Positions 10,079 through 21,359 of a stretch of DNA of 64,000 nucleotides are shown piece after piece (position 1 is the stretch's first letter; the number at the start of each line of letters is the position of its first letter). A program made the translations under genes and the position numbers. Source of the stretch: Pollenia angustigena (taxonomy: Eukaryota; Arthropoda; Insecta; Diptera; Polleniidae); contig OV884056.1 in NCBI GenBank assembly GCA_930367215.1, positions 41,168,308 to 41,232,307 on the forward strand, written 5' to 3'. Under the pieces are notes generated by a model, which did no database searches, was not told where the DNA came from, and saw only the letters and a list, made by a program, of their open reading frames with translations.

Positions 10079-10461
10079 CCCATATCACCCTAGTGTTCCA
10101 TTTTTGGAACAGTAACTTTAAGTATTCATATTTTTTTTGTGTGAATGCAGTTCCAATTATTTTTATGCCGTGGTAACCCTGAGGTGGTCACCTAACAAAC
10201 TAAAGGTCCCTTATTTTTTTCAGTACTTAATTTTTCTTTTGTTGCGTATTGTTTGTTTAAGTTTTTTGAAAAAAAATGTCTTGACGCGAAATGTAAGCTA
10301 TTTTGTGTTTGGTCACAATGTCAACGAATATTTTTTTAGTGTTCATAAATTTTTTGTTGATATATAAAATAAATATAAAACAAAACAAAATTTTCAGTTT
10401 TTTGTGTTTTGTTTTTTTCACATAAATGCACCGTTCCATTATTGGAACAGTGGGACAATTG
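10079..10461. mobile_element. Candidate piggyBac-like MITE, duplicate
   Basis: Duplicate of 5442-5824 with the same TTAA flanks; it arose by block duplication, not by an independent insertion. Confidence 0.4.
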
Positions 10462-10900
10462 TTAATTAAAGTAGAACTAAAAAAGTTAAATAGTCTGTTT
10501 GTACTTGTTTTGTTCAACTGTTTTAGTATTATTACTAATATTTATTAATATTATTGCTTAGGAGGGTATCAACATACCCTTTTAAAATTTTTATTGAAAT
10601 CTGATAACTGGAAGATCGCTTTGGATAATATTGGTTAAAGATATTTAAATAACAATAGGCTGAATTTTTTATATTTTTCTTTTTAGTAAAATTAAAGAAC
10701 GATTTTTTGTGGACATTTTTTACGTTTTTAGTGCATATTTTTTATTTTTATGGTGCATATTTTGGATTTTTTAGTGCATATTATATGCGCATATTTTCGA
10801 ATTTTAGTGCATGAAAATCACATCCCTATTTATAAACAATATTGTAAAGTGATTGAAATGTATTTAATAATAAGAGTGTTTACAGCTATTTTTCTGAAGC

Positions 10901-13800
10901 ACCTTTTTTTCATTATTTATTTATTGAATCTTCATATATTAAATATGAACTAACAATAATTAATCAAATCTTAACCTAATACGTTATTTTATGTCCTGCC
11001 AGTGCCAGACAAAATTTTTCTTCATCGCGGGTTCTGTTCACATAGGTGATTATCGATCATATAAATGCATAAGTGCTGCAGTATCTCTTCTCCTTAAGCG
11101 AGTGTGGCCGCTATCATTTAAAATATTTCGAGCTAGTGGGTTCGGATGCAAGTTGAGCCTTTTTAAGTATTTTACTGCATATTTCGTAATCATAGTTTTA
11201 ACTAATGGAACATTGAGATCCTTGTGAGTATTGGAGTTTTTAACACACCAAGGGGCAGCTGCGATTATTTTGTAAAGTAGTAGTTTGCAGTCGAGACTAA
11301 GGAGAGAGTTTCTTTCAATAAGCCAAAGAATTTGGATGGCTTTTACTTTAATTTGAGTTAATTTTGCCTCTATATGGTTTTTCCACGTTAAACGGCGATC
11401 TAGATGAATACCAAGGTATTTTACATGCGAATTTTGAGGAATTATTTGATTATTGATTTTAATATGGGGGCATGATTCCCAACGCAAGTTGAATGTTATA
11501 TGTACGCATTTTTGCTCATTGACCTTTATCCTCCATTGTTTTTACCATATTTCTAGTTGAAATATATGATGCTGTAAGTAACGAGATGCTTCATAACGGT
11601 TTTCGTGGACGCTTAGAAAAGCTGTATTGTCTGAAAATGTTGAAGTTTGAATGTAGTTGTTTGTTGGCATGTTCGATGTATAAATTAATTATAATAGAGG
11701 GTCCAGGATGCTGCCTTTCAAAAGATTTTGCTATTCGTGCTTAATTCCCAGTTTTTATTAATGATAAAAACACTTGAAATTTATTGTTGATGGGATAAGC
11801 TATTCCTATGCGCATTTCACTGGTTGCTTAGGCCAGATCATCAGGAAACCTCATCCATAAAGATTTTAGAAAATCTAAAGATATTAAACCAAATAAAACT
11901 GTTAAACGTATAAGACTTATAGCAACAGTTCTACTTATCAAAGTTTAAACAAAACACATCAACAATAAACAGTGGGTTTATCTCATCTTACATTTCCCAC
12001 TACAATTAGTTGAAATTCTCTCAATTTCCTTTTTTAATAATAAATTGACGACCGACAAAGTAGCTTTCCAACAGCTTGTGTGTGTTTGCTGGTAAATTTT
12101 GCTTCAATTTACGTAATAATCCTTTATGCCAGACTTTATCAAAAGCTTGAGAAACATCGATGAATAGAGCGGAACAATATTTTCTTTCTTCAAAGGCTTT
12201 TCTCATTGCGCTTTCTATTCGATGGGTTTGTTCCATTGTGCTGTGTTCTCTTCTAAAGCCAAATTGGTGGTTAGGAATACATCTATTTTCATTTAAAATT
12301 GGAGTTTATTTTAACACTAACAGCTTCTCAAACAGCTCTGATATATTAGAAAGTAAGCTGATAGGCCTATATGACTCAACTTGTGTGCGATCCTTTCCTG
12401 GTTTAGGTATCATGGTGACTAAGGAAATCTTCCACTTTTGAGGATAGTATTCAAGGCGTAAAATATCATTAAAGATTAAAAGAATTATTTTCTTTGCTAA
12501 AGAATGGCCCGCATAAAATCTGGACGCATTCAAAACATTATTACAGCGCCTCCCTGGTAAATAAAAATCACAACTCTTTTTATATGTTATTTACAAAACA
12601 TATACCGTTATACGTTATAAATATCAAATTTGTAATTTAAACATTCTTTAATAGAGACGCGATGGAACAAAATAGACGCGAACAAATTTTGCACACTTTC
12701 ATAAAAAACCCAACATATAGTGGCAGTAAAATTGCAAAACTCCTTAAAATTCCTAAATCTACAGTATGTAGTGTTTTAAATCGTTACAAGACCACAGAAA
12801 CTATCAACAGAAATCCAAAACAGGTGAAGAAAGTTAAGGTCAACAACCCAACTTTGAAGAAAAATATATTAATTTCCATTAAAAATAATCCTGGGACGTC
12901 CGACCGAGATCGAGCTAAGAAATTTAATACCAGCAGAAGTACCATTCAGCGTATACGTGCAATCAGTGGATTAAAGTCCTACCCAAACCGCACAGAAAAA
13001 CAGGAGTCTGCGGCCAAAAAACCTGCTGGTCTATTATACATCAAAGTTCTACAAGGACAATGGCGTAGATGTAATAGCGAAATATATGAATCCTCCTAAT
13101 TGCCCACAGTTTCGACCTATCGAGAAATATTGGGCAAATGTTAAAAATAATTTAATGTTAAGAAAATGGAATAAGTTCGCTGCAGAGGTGGGCTCGAAAG
13201 ATGTGCAAAAGTTAATGGGTAGCATTAAGAGACATGTTCGTTCTTTCATTCGTAGCAGCAAAAATTAAAACTTATTTCTTATTTTCTATAAATCTGAATA
13301 AATTTCCTTTAATTCAACATATTATTTATAAAAATCTGTCTTTTCTTTTAAAAGTTATTTATGCTGGATAGCTCCAAAAGCATTTTGTAGCCGATCTTAT
13401 CAAAACCAGGAGCCTTCTTGAGGTTTAAATCACAAATAGCCTTTTCGATTTCTCTTATTTCTAATCTTAGGGGAACAGCTGCTCTAGCAGCAACAGGTGG
13501 TGGCTCGAATGGCGGGGTTGCATCAAGTTCCTTAAGATATTTTTCCAGAGAAGCTGTTTTCTGAGTCTGCTAACTTCCTTAGCCTTTTTGTACACTATTT
13601 TAGTAAGTTTTTAAGTTGAGGAGATCTGTGCAATTGCTTCACTCTTCGAGCTCTTCTTTTTTCAGACAGGAGACGCTCGACATCTGTGGAAAAAATGTTA
13701 ATATTTTTTGTTTTTTTTGGGCAATACTGCAATGTTGAACAGCTTGCTTCAGAAAACTGTCAAAATTAATAATAGAGCGATCTACATTCTCCGGTACCTA
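10901..13800 (-). pseudogene. Jockey-clade LINE ORF2 remnant, copy 2
   Basis: Same series of reverse transcriptase fragments as copy 1, but extending about 70 bp further 5' (13731-13800), where NVDRSIINFDSFLKQAV reads on the minus strand, before losing homology. One codon differs from copy 1: Val instead of Leu in TQIKVKAIQ, from the single base change at 11346. The element is 5'-truncated, typical of LINE insertion, and is interrupted by the Tc1/mariner copy at 12662-13268. Confidence 0.85.
12662..13268 (+). pseudogene. Tc1/mariner transposase, centre deleted, duplicate
   Basis: Identical in sequence to 8025-8631 as far as I compared, including the loss of the central catalytic region and the frame change before the CPQFRPIEKYW block. 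Confidence 0.8.
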
Positions 13801-14730
13801 AAAAACAATTTTTTACATACATAGATTTTTTTATAAATAAGTTGAGCTCAGCGCCTTCTTGCGCTAATACAAAGAAACAACCGGAGATAATTGTTCAGTA
13901 TTATATTTGGCAGATAAATAGTTTTCAATAAATACCTATTTTATCAAAATCCATGATGAGTAATTTTCTTAATTTTGTGTATGGGAAAAGGCACTGTGTG
14001 GCGTCCTAGTGACTACTCCTTCATCACCAGTCGTGGTGGCAAAGGGTGTAAAATATATTCGATTATTAAAAAGAGTTAAACAAATTTTCGTCTCTTTAAA
14101 AGCTATAAAATTAAGAAATAATTCTTTTGTAATGCAATCTTTGTTAAACGTGTTTTCAGAAATGCAATCAGTATTTAAAATATTACAGCATAAAAAATAT
14201 ATAATTAGTTTTTACAAAATTGTTTACCAATACCGCAGCAAGGACATATAAAAGGACAATTTAAAAAACACTTTATTTAACCGTTATCGTAAAATTTAAA
14301 TACATGAACAGTTTAAGTTCGATACAACCAAAACAGCTTATAAAAGATTCATAGAAGAAAATAACTTTTTTTGCTAGAAACCGCACTATTACAATTATTG
14401 TTTTTACATTGTTTCTCCAAAAAATTTTATTTTTTTCAATTAATAAAACAATTTGTCATAGCTAAAATCTACTGTATATTTAAATGACTTTATATACTTA
14501 TACTAGAGCCTTCCAATTTAATATCGATATTGAGAGAAAGTGCATTGTTATCATTAACTTGTCATTTTAAATTTTCATTTCAAGAGTTTACGAGTATATA
14601 AAAAGAAATTAAGTTTATAAAAGAAATTAAGGGAAAAATCAACATTAAATTTGACCTCTTTTCGTACAAAAATTGCATATATTTTACCAAACAAAATCAC
14701 AAGCATACATTTACTTTAATGCAAATGAAT
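13801..14730. other. No recognisable feature
   Basis: AT-rich, with an 80-codon open frame at 14009-14251 that shows no domain and has a composition typical of noncoding DNA here. No inverted ends seen. Confidence 0.35.
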
Positions 14731-14897
14731 AAAAAACAAGTAAGAAAGTATAGACGGTTAAGTACGACCATTTAAGACACTTTACCGCAGAAATATATTC
14801 GAGAGTACTCCCTAATTGAGACCCATGGCCAACCATGGACACCGCAAAAAAAATTATTTAATAAGGGGGCCAATGTTGATTTTGAATAAAACACAAA

Positions 14898-16465
14898 TTA
14901 TTGTAATTTCTTTTTATTATGATAATATTGGTATGGTTCAACTATGTAAGGAACAAAATATGGGCCAAATGGCCGCCGCGAAGTCGGCGGCACAGCTCCA
15001 TTCGATGGTCGCAATTTTCGATGACGCTGAGGCATAATGTGCCGAATTATCTCAACCTTTAGCTCTTGACTTGTTGCTGGCTTAGCAACGCACACATTTT
15101 CTTTCAAATAACCCCAAAGAAAGAAGTCCAACGGTGTCAAATCACATGATATTGGCGGCCAATTGACCTCACCACTATGTGACCCAGTAAAAACTTCGCT
15201 TACTTTTTCGAAATGAATAGCTTCTTTAACTCATTATTTAGTAGCAAACGAAACAATTGCTCATTTGAGCGACAAATTCAATGGCTGTGTTATCTCCCTA
15301 CCCAGGAAAAACTTCGCCTACTTTTTCAAAATTAATAGCTTCTTTAATTCATTATTTTGTAGCTTTCGTCTATAACTACATCTATAACAACTTCCATAAC
15401 TACTTTTTTTTTATGTATTTAAGTAAAAAAATAATGACTTACTTTTGAATGCGTTCATTTTGGGACATCCCTTGTAAAATTCATTAGTTCTTTCAGTAAA
15501 AATGTAAGTAGTGCTTTTACTACCCAGTAAAAAGTAAGTCATTATTTTTTTTACCTGCATACATCCAGAAAAAAGTAGTTATGGAAGTTGTTATAGATGT
15601 AGTTATAGACGAAAGCTACAAAATAATGAATTAAAGAAGCTATTCATTTTGAAAAAGTAGGCGAAGTTTTTCCTGGGTAGGGAGATAACACAGCCATTGA
15701 ATTTGTCGCTCAAATGAGCAATTGTTTCGTTAGCTGTGTGGCAAGTGGCACCGTCCGGTGAAACCACATATCGTCCACATCCATATCTTTCAATTCGGGC
15801 CATAAAAAGTTCGTTATCATCTCACGATAGCGAACAACATTCACAGTTACTGCCTGACCGGCCTCATTTTGGAAAAAATACGGCCCGATGATGCCGCCAG
15901 CCAATAAAACGCACCAAACAGTCACTCCTTGTGGGTAGATTGGTTTTTCGACAATCACTCTTGGATTATAATTCGCCCGAATGGGGCAATTCTGCTTATT
16001 GACGAATCCACTGAGGTGAAAATTTGCCTCATCACTGAAGATGATTTTCTTCGAAAATTGATCATCCACTGTTGCCATTTATTGCCACCATTCTGAAAAT
16101 TGACGACGTTTGGAATGGTCAAGAGGCTTTAGTTCTTGAGTCAAATGAACCTTGTAAGCGTTTAAATGCAAGTTTTTATGAATAACGTTCATCAACGACG
16201 AGCGTGAGAGGTGCAATTGTTGGGCACGACGGCGAGTTGATGTGGACGGCTCCTTAGCCATATTATCGCGAACAGCAGCAATATTTTCAGCAATACGAGC
16301 TGTACGATCACTGGTGTTTTCACATCTCCTACAAACCCGGCATATTTGGACGATTAAATTGACCGAAAAAATCACGAAGTGCACGATATGCATTTTGATA
16401 TGAACGCCCATTTGCATAATAAGCCTGAAAAGTTTTACCGCGTTGCTCGATTGTGTATCTTTCAA
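14898..16465 (-). pseudogene. Mariner-family transposase, interrupted
   Basis: Minus strand, N to C. A decayed N-terminus is followed by RIAENIAAVRDNMAKEPSTS and RRAQQLHLSRSSLMNVIHKN (helix-turn-helix part), KIIFSDEANFHLSGFV (first catalytic Asp), PQGVTVWCVLLAGGIIGPYF, REMITNFLWPELKDMDVDDM, then in another frame PDGATCHTANETIAHL (second Asp) and, beyond the inserted block, VNWPPISCDLTPLDFFLWGY (third Asp region) with LKENVCVAKPATSQELKVEI. In intact relatives the second-to-third Asp spacing, counted to the LTPLD aspartate, would be about 41 residues, suggesting a DD41D-type mariner; that is inference, since the segment is interrupted here. Frameshifts and the insertion make it inactive. Confidence 0.8.
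15183..15732. repeat. MITE plus inverted duplication inside transposase
   Basis: A complete MITE lies at 15301-15677, flanked by TA, opening CCCAGGAAAAACTTCGCCTA with mirrored ends. Its right flank (15678-15732) is transposase sequence. Its left flank (15247-15298) is the same transposase sequence inverted, followed outward by a second partial MITE end at 15183-15245. The result is two nearly perfect arms, 15247-15412 and 15568-15732, of about 165 bp around a 155-bp loop. The same MITE family occurs at 62922-63191. Confidence 0.75.
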
Positions 16466-17007
16466 TGGTTCAAATTAAGTTAGTCTGAAATTGAGAAATG
16501 TCAAATGAAATGCAGAAAAACCTTACCGTTTAGGTGTGGTTCACACTCAACATCGGCCCCTAAAATCTAACCACCCTTTAGTTATCGTTATAGTTATCGT
16601 CACTAAATTATCAATACCAACATTTGAAAGGAAGTTATGCTGCCTAAAGCAATTTTCGGGAGAGAAATTTGTTTGTGGGCTTGGGCCAAATATGGACCGA
16701 TTTCAATAAAATTTGGTCAGATAATTAAGGTTGCAATAAGATATTTTTGGACCAAATCGAATATAAATTCCAATAAAATAAGACAGTTCCGAAAGTGAGA
16801 TTATATGAGGGCTATTTACGACGTTTTTACCAATTTCCGTTAAATTAACTTCAAAATTGCGACCTGTACTTTGCGCACAAAGTTACATGGACAGACAACC
16901 AGTAGGCCAGCTGGACGGACAGACATCATCAAATCGAATCAGAAAGTAATTCGAATTGACGGCTATACTTAAAGGGGTGTATAGAACTAATATTTTAATG
17001 CCTTCAC

Positions 17008-17525
17008 TAGGGTGGACCTTAAAGAAAAAGTGTTAAAATTCTTAAGCAGCGGTCACACTTATCAAATATTTGACAAAAAAAACGGACCAACAAGCAAACT
17101 AAATAATCATTTCCTTCAATTCTAATATTTATTTAGATTATAGTACCACATATTATGTCTAGTGGTATAATTAGTTTATTTTGTGATATTAAGACCATGT
17201 TAAATCTCAATAACTTAAAAAAGTATTTAAAAAGTGTGACCGTAGCTTAAGTCTCATCCACTATAATTATGCACTTTAGAACAAATGATGCCTCATTGTT
17301 GGGTTGTCATAACTTTTTTAAAACATAATTTAATCCACATTTCGATTAATTTATCATCTAGAAAACAACTTTTGTATTCACTATTCAGTATTTCAGATGC
17401 TTTAAGACACCTCTAAATCGTTTTTTATTCGAACAAAATTTGGTTATTTTTAGGTTCGCATATTTCTAAGGGGTTAGGCACTAAATTTCAACACTTTTTC
17501 CCCCATAGATTGAAACCCCGCTCTA
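17008..17525. mobile_element. hAT-like MITE
   Basis: The left end TAGGGTGGACCTTA and the reverse-complemented right end TAGAGCGGGGTTTC, each followed by AAAAAGTGTT-like sequence, form imperfect inverted ends. Flanks GCCTTCAC and GTGTTACAC both correspond to the single GCGTTACAC of the parent dispersed repeat, consistent with a decayed 8-9 bp target duplication. No coding sequence. Confidence 0.5.
17041..17251. mobile_element. Small TIR element, GGTCACACTT family
   Basis: The ends CTTAAGCAGCGGTCACACTT and, reverse-complemented, CTTAAGCTACGGTCACACTT are inverted repeats, with AAATA further in. It is nested within the 17008-17525 MITE. Target duplication not resolved. Confidence 0.6.
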
Positions 17526-17586
17526 GTGTTACACTTATCAGCACAAACGCATAATACCCTCTCCACTATTGTGATGTGTGTGTATA

Positions 17587-18208
17587 ACAAACTCACACTT
17601 TAACAATATCAACACATACATATGAACATTTTTCCGCTTAAAAAAATCAAAATAAAGAGAGAGAAAAGAAGAAGAAATCATTACAGAAATTAACAACATA
17701 AAAATATATACTCTTTCTGTTCGTTCATGTAGATTTTTTAATTTTTATAGAATTTTTTGTTATTTTTTTTCTGTGAAGAAAAACGTTCTGGCAATTTTGC
17801 CTTTCTTTATGTAAGTGACATTAATGAGGCGCCGTAATAACGCAATTACCACATTATTTTGGTTAAAAATAAAGAAACAAAATTAAGCCAGCAACAGCAA
17901 GCAGCATACGAAAAAGAAATTTATTATAAAAATTAAAATAATGGTGAATTTACCTGTTCCTGATAACTTCCAATTAGTAATGTTGCCAATTCATTATTCC
18001 ACTGAAATTGTATGAGCATGAAATACACATTTATGTTTTAATGGATGTTCGTTCATTGCAACAATCAAAGCAATCAGGTGTAATATTCGTTGAAAACCTG
18101 ATAAATTATATTAAAAGAGAAAATGTGTCATTTAAAAATATTGACTACAAAGTTGTATTAAAACTTTAATTATTTTAAAAAGTTTTTCAAAAATGTTCAC
18201 AGAAACAT
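17587..18208. other. No recognisable feature
   Basis: AT-rich, no ORF of note and no inverted ends. Confidence 0.35.
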
Positions 18209-18211
18209 TAA

Positions 18212-18339
18212 TGTGCTGTTTTCACAACACAAGTGACTGAACGTGTAGTAAAATTTATATGAAAAGCAATCAGTTTTTTAAGTATTTTTCATATAAATTT
18301 TACTAAACGTTCAATTACCTGAGTTGTGAAAAAAGCACA
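18212..18339. mobile_element. 128-bp hairpin MITE with TAA flanks
   Basis: The left arm TGTGCTGTTTTCACAACACA and further AGTAAAATTTATATGAAAAG is mirrored by the right arm, reverse complement TGTGCTTTTTTCACAACTCA. Almost the whole element folds into one stem. TAA lies on both sides (18209-18211 and 18340-18342), a 3-bp duplication that would fit PIF/Harbinger-type TWA targets. Confidence 0.65.
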
Positions 18340-18659
18340 TAACTGTATTTTGTATGTAATAAGAGTCAAATTTTGCGTTACGCTTAAAGGTTTTTTCTTA
18401 AAACTCACCTTATTTTGGTTTCTCACCTTAGTTTAGGGCAATATTGTAGACAACTCTTATTCAAAATTGGAGGTGGAAAGGAGCAGAACATTTACTTTTA
18501 AGAAGAAGACGTTTTTCAAATGCAATTGTATACGCAAGTGAAAAGTCAAATGTGGAGAGAGTATTATGTGTTTGTTTGAGACTCAAAAAAATATTGGTTT
18601 TAGACCTGCCATCGGCAACCTATACTATTACATTTTGCGATTATATGCGTTGTATGAAT

Positions 18660-19992
18660 TTTACATATCGACGGCTTATATTCAATACCCGCCATCCGCC
18701 AAAATACAATTTTTCAGGAGAGAGAAAAAACTGTTTCTTTCGAAAATTCTTAAGGTATGAATTAATCTTTCTTCTATAATATTTTTTAAATATGACTACT
18801 AAGTCACCCTTATGAAAAAAGTAGAACTTTTAACTCTATTCGTAGCGATATGGTTGATGTCGAGTATTGCAACTGAAATCTTCAAATATTTTTATGGCGT
18901 ATAGCGGTAATTGCACAGTAATAAAAATATGTTTTTTTGCTCTAATATGTAATTTTATTATACATATTAAGCATTTGTTTAACGTTTTTCTAACATAAAA
19001 GAATTCAATAACAAAACAATAACAAAAAAATAAACATAATTAAAAAAGGTAATTCAAATTGAACATTGTCACATTGCTCCTTATTACTTTGACTCCATCT
19101 GAACTAAATTATCATAAAAGTAATGATATTCTAGTGGTATAACCGGCTTCAAATCTTGAAGATGTTTCCATTTACTAGGCTGGATTGGTAACTGAGCAGT
19201 ATGTAAATGCTTATAATTTAACTGTTAATTTAACTGTTCTGCAACCCGATAATGATGTTAAAAAATTATGAAAAGACTATGCTTGAATTACGAATTCATG
19301 TCTTTTCTATTTGTTTTTTCTATAAGAGGTGGGCATGATCAGGTATATATTTTCAGGAGCCCATTTTACAATTATAATATTTATTTTTTGTTAAAATTGA
19401 GTTGACGTATTAGAAATCAAGGCAGAAATCAAATTTCACACAAATGATTATGAGTGTTTCAAAATGCCAAAAAACAATGCCATAGGTCAAAATTAAATTT
19501 TCACTTTGTATGGGAGGTGGGCGTAAAAGTGGGCGGATATTTTTTAAATATCACACAAATGATAACGAGTGCTTAAAAATGCTATGTGCCAAAAAACAAT
19601 GCCGTAGGTTAAAATTTAATTTTCACTTTGTATGGGAGGTGGGCGTAAAAGTGGGCGATTCATTTTGATTTTTCCATTTTTTTCTTGATTCAAACAAATG
19701 CCTATGTGTCAAGTTTCATTATCCTTCAGCAACTTCTTCTATTTTTTGCCGCTCGTTCTGTGAACTTCAACCAATGTGTGGCGTATGGCGGGTATTGCAT
19801 TAAAAAAAATCGTGCGGTTGATAGCGGTATCACAAATATTAAAAAAAAAGAACTTATATTAATTTTTTTTTTTTTTTTTTTCTGAAATTTTTGTCAGTGA
19901 TAAAGCTGGCATCAGTGAACAATTTGCCATCAAAAAGTCATTTTCCAATAATTGGTGTATGGCGGGTATTGAATATAAGCGCTCGATATGTT
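18660..19992. mobile_element. Possible TIR element, ATTCAATACCCGCCAT ends
   Basis: CATATCGACGGCTTATATTC followed by AATACCCGCCAT (from 18660) reappears inverted near 19955-19992 as CATATCGAGCGCTTATATTC. A third related TGGCGTATGGCGGGTATTG occurs near 19775. The interior has no coding sequence. Flanking duplication is not visible, so the element limits are tentative. Confidence 0.4.
19434..19661. repeat. Two tandem units of about 116 bp
   Basis: Each unit runs from TTCACACAAATGATTA or ATCACACAAATGATAA to TGGGAGGTGGGCGTAAAAGT. GC-rich GTGGGCG blocks stand out against the surroundings. Confidence 0.75.
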
Positions 19993-20564
19993 GTTGTTAA
20001 TGTTGTTTAATTCTCTGTAATGTGTGTGCACATGTACGTAATAAAAGAGCATACAAGAGAATAAAAGAGAAAAGAGAAAACGCGACGCCCTGATTTTGCC
20101 GATCGCAGTTCTAGACCCACCGGTTAGCAAACTGATCGATTCAAAATCACTTTCTGTGTAAATCTAACGATGTCCTTCCGTACAGCTGGTTGCCTGTTTA
20201 AGTAAATCTTGTGCTCAAAGTTTAGGCTGCCATTAAGAAGATACTTTTTTATACTCTTTACCGAGTCTTGCCAGTTGGACGAGATTGTAAAGCTTTTTAA
20301 AGCGTTCCAAGAATAAAGAAAAATTGTCATTTGTGAAGCTAAACGGAAATTTTAAAAATTTTTCCATTAAATTGTCATAAAAATCAAGAAAAAGTCATTA
20401 TTTATCGTGTAATTTTTCACAGAAAAAAATACAAATAAATTTCAATAACAAAAATTTGTGATATTAATTAAAAAATTAATTAAATTTGTATTGTAAACAA
20501 ATTAAAACCATAAATTAGATATTTTTTTTAATTAACAACACTTTCTGAAAGAATGTTGTTTATG
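19993..20564. other. No recognisable feature
   Basis: Includes two short open frames on the minus strand (68 codons at 20124-20330 and one at 19930-20130) with no recognisable domain. Otherwise AT-rich. Confidence 0.35.
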
Positions 20565-21063
20565 TAGGTTAGGTTAGGTTCCATTGGCAGCCGTGATCAA
20601 GCACAGCTCACATGGGTCCATTAATTAGTTCCCGTTGTATTACCATATCGCACCATCTCCCATGGGTCCTATGAAATATGGCTGCTAGTATTCCCAAGCA
20701 GCCATCCCTTCGATTCAATAAAGGAGTGGATCCTGTTTACATCAACACCAGAGAGACAAGTTTTGTCCCCAAGGGCTCTTCGACCAAACATTTCGAGCCT
20801 TAAGTCTCCGAATGCCGGTCAATTACAGAGAAGATGTTCCGTTGAGTCTTCATTCTCCTCATCGCCGCAACTTCCACACAAGTCGTTATAAGGGAGCCCC
20901 AGCCTCTGGGCGTGCCTCCCAATGGGCCAGTGGCCAGTTATAACCGCAATTAGGTATCTTAGATGATGTCTGGACAGCTGTAATGGCCACCGTGTCCTTT
21001 TTTCATCTATGATTTCCCAAATTTTCCTGGTTTCCCCACAAGTGGTTTCATAGTGCCACCTCT
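20565..21063 (-). pseudogene. LINE ORF2 C-terminus (I/R1/Loa-like group)
   Basis: This GC-richer stretch translates on the minus strand as RTRWPLQLSRHHLRYLIAVI, TGHWPIGRHAQRLGLPYNDL, CGSCGDEENEDSTEHLLC and FGDLRLEMFGRRALGD. The GHW...H..R-G motif and the C-x2-C...H-x3-C finger are characteristic of LINE ORF2 C-termini next to an RNase H region. A stop replaces the cysteine expected after LLCN. It is 5'-truncated at about 21063 and ends in GGAACCTAACCTAACCTA on the coding strand. I cannot decide the exact clade. Confidence 0.7.
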
Positions 21064-21359
21064 GACTGGCGACTTATTTCTGTGATTTATAACCTTTAAT
21101 CCAAATTTTGATATTTAAATCAAGCTAAAGTTCATCAAATTCAATTTTTATTAAATTATTTTTTTTATGAAGAAATATCAAAATGTTGATTAAAAACCAT
21201 AAATAGTTCAACAAAATAACAACAATATTGAACTATTTATAACTTGTTTATTATTAGTTCATTTATGAATAGTCTAAATAAACTTTGTATTTTTAAAATT
21301 AAACTGAAAATGTTCGTCTAGATATTTATTTTAAAAGCAAACATAAATTTTTAGTTTTA

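Larger units (their letters stand above)
9096..13730. repeat. 4.6-kb direct duplication, copy 2
   Basis: It is a near-identical copy of 4459-9093 in the same orientation. The right edge passes without a break into further LINE sequence, reading minus-strand FDSFLKQAV-like residues at 13731-13800. Near identity means either a very recent event or an assembly artefact. Confidence 0.95.
14864..16561 (-). mobile_element. Mariner-family element
   Basis: The left end AGGGGGCCAATGTTGA is mirrored by the right end TCAACATCGGCCCCT, so short inverted ends surround the minus-strand transposase remnant, with TA next to each end. Length about 1.7 kb, of which roughly 0.5 kb is a secondary insertion at 15183-15732. 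Confidence 0.65.
14731..17586 (+). repeat. Dispersed repeat with two nested insertions
   Basis: The left end AACAAGTAAGAAAGTATAGA and the right end ACCCTCTCCACTATTGTGAT match the repeat at 3872-4554, as does GCGACCTGTACTTTGCGCAC near 16858. The body is opened by a mariner-type element (14864-16561) and by a hAT-like MITE (17008-17525). Without these insertions it would be about 640 bp, close to the 3872-4554 copy. Confidence 0.65.

Noticed and set aside
20565..20585. TAGGTTAGGTTAGG as insect telomere repeat
   Set aside because: Only three units, and they form the 3' end of a LINE fragment; flies lack TTAGG telomeres.
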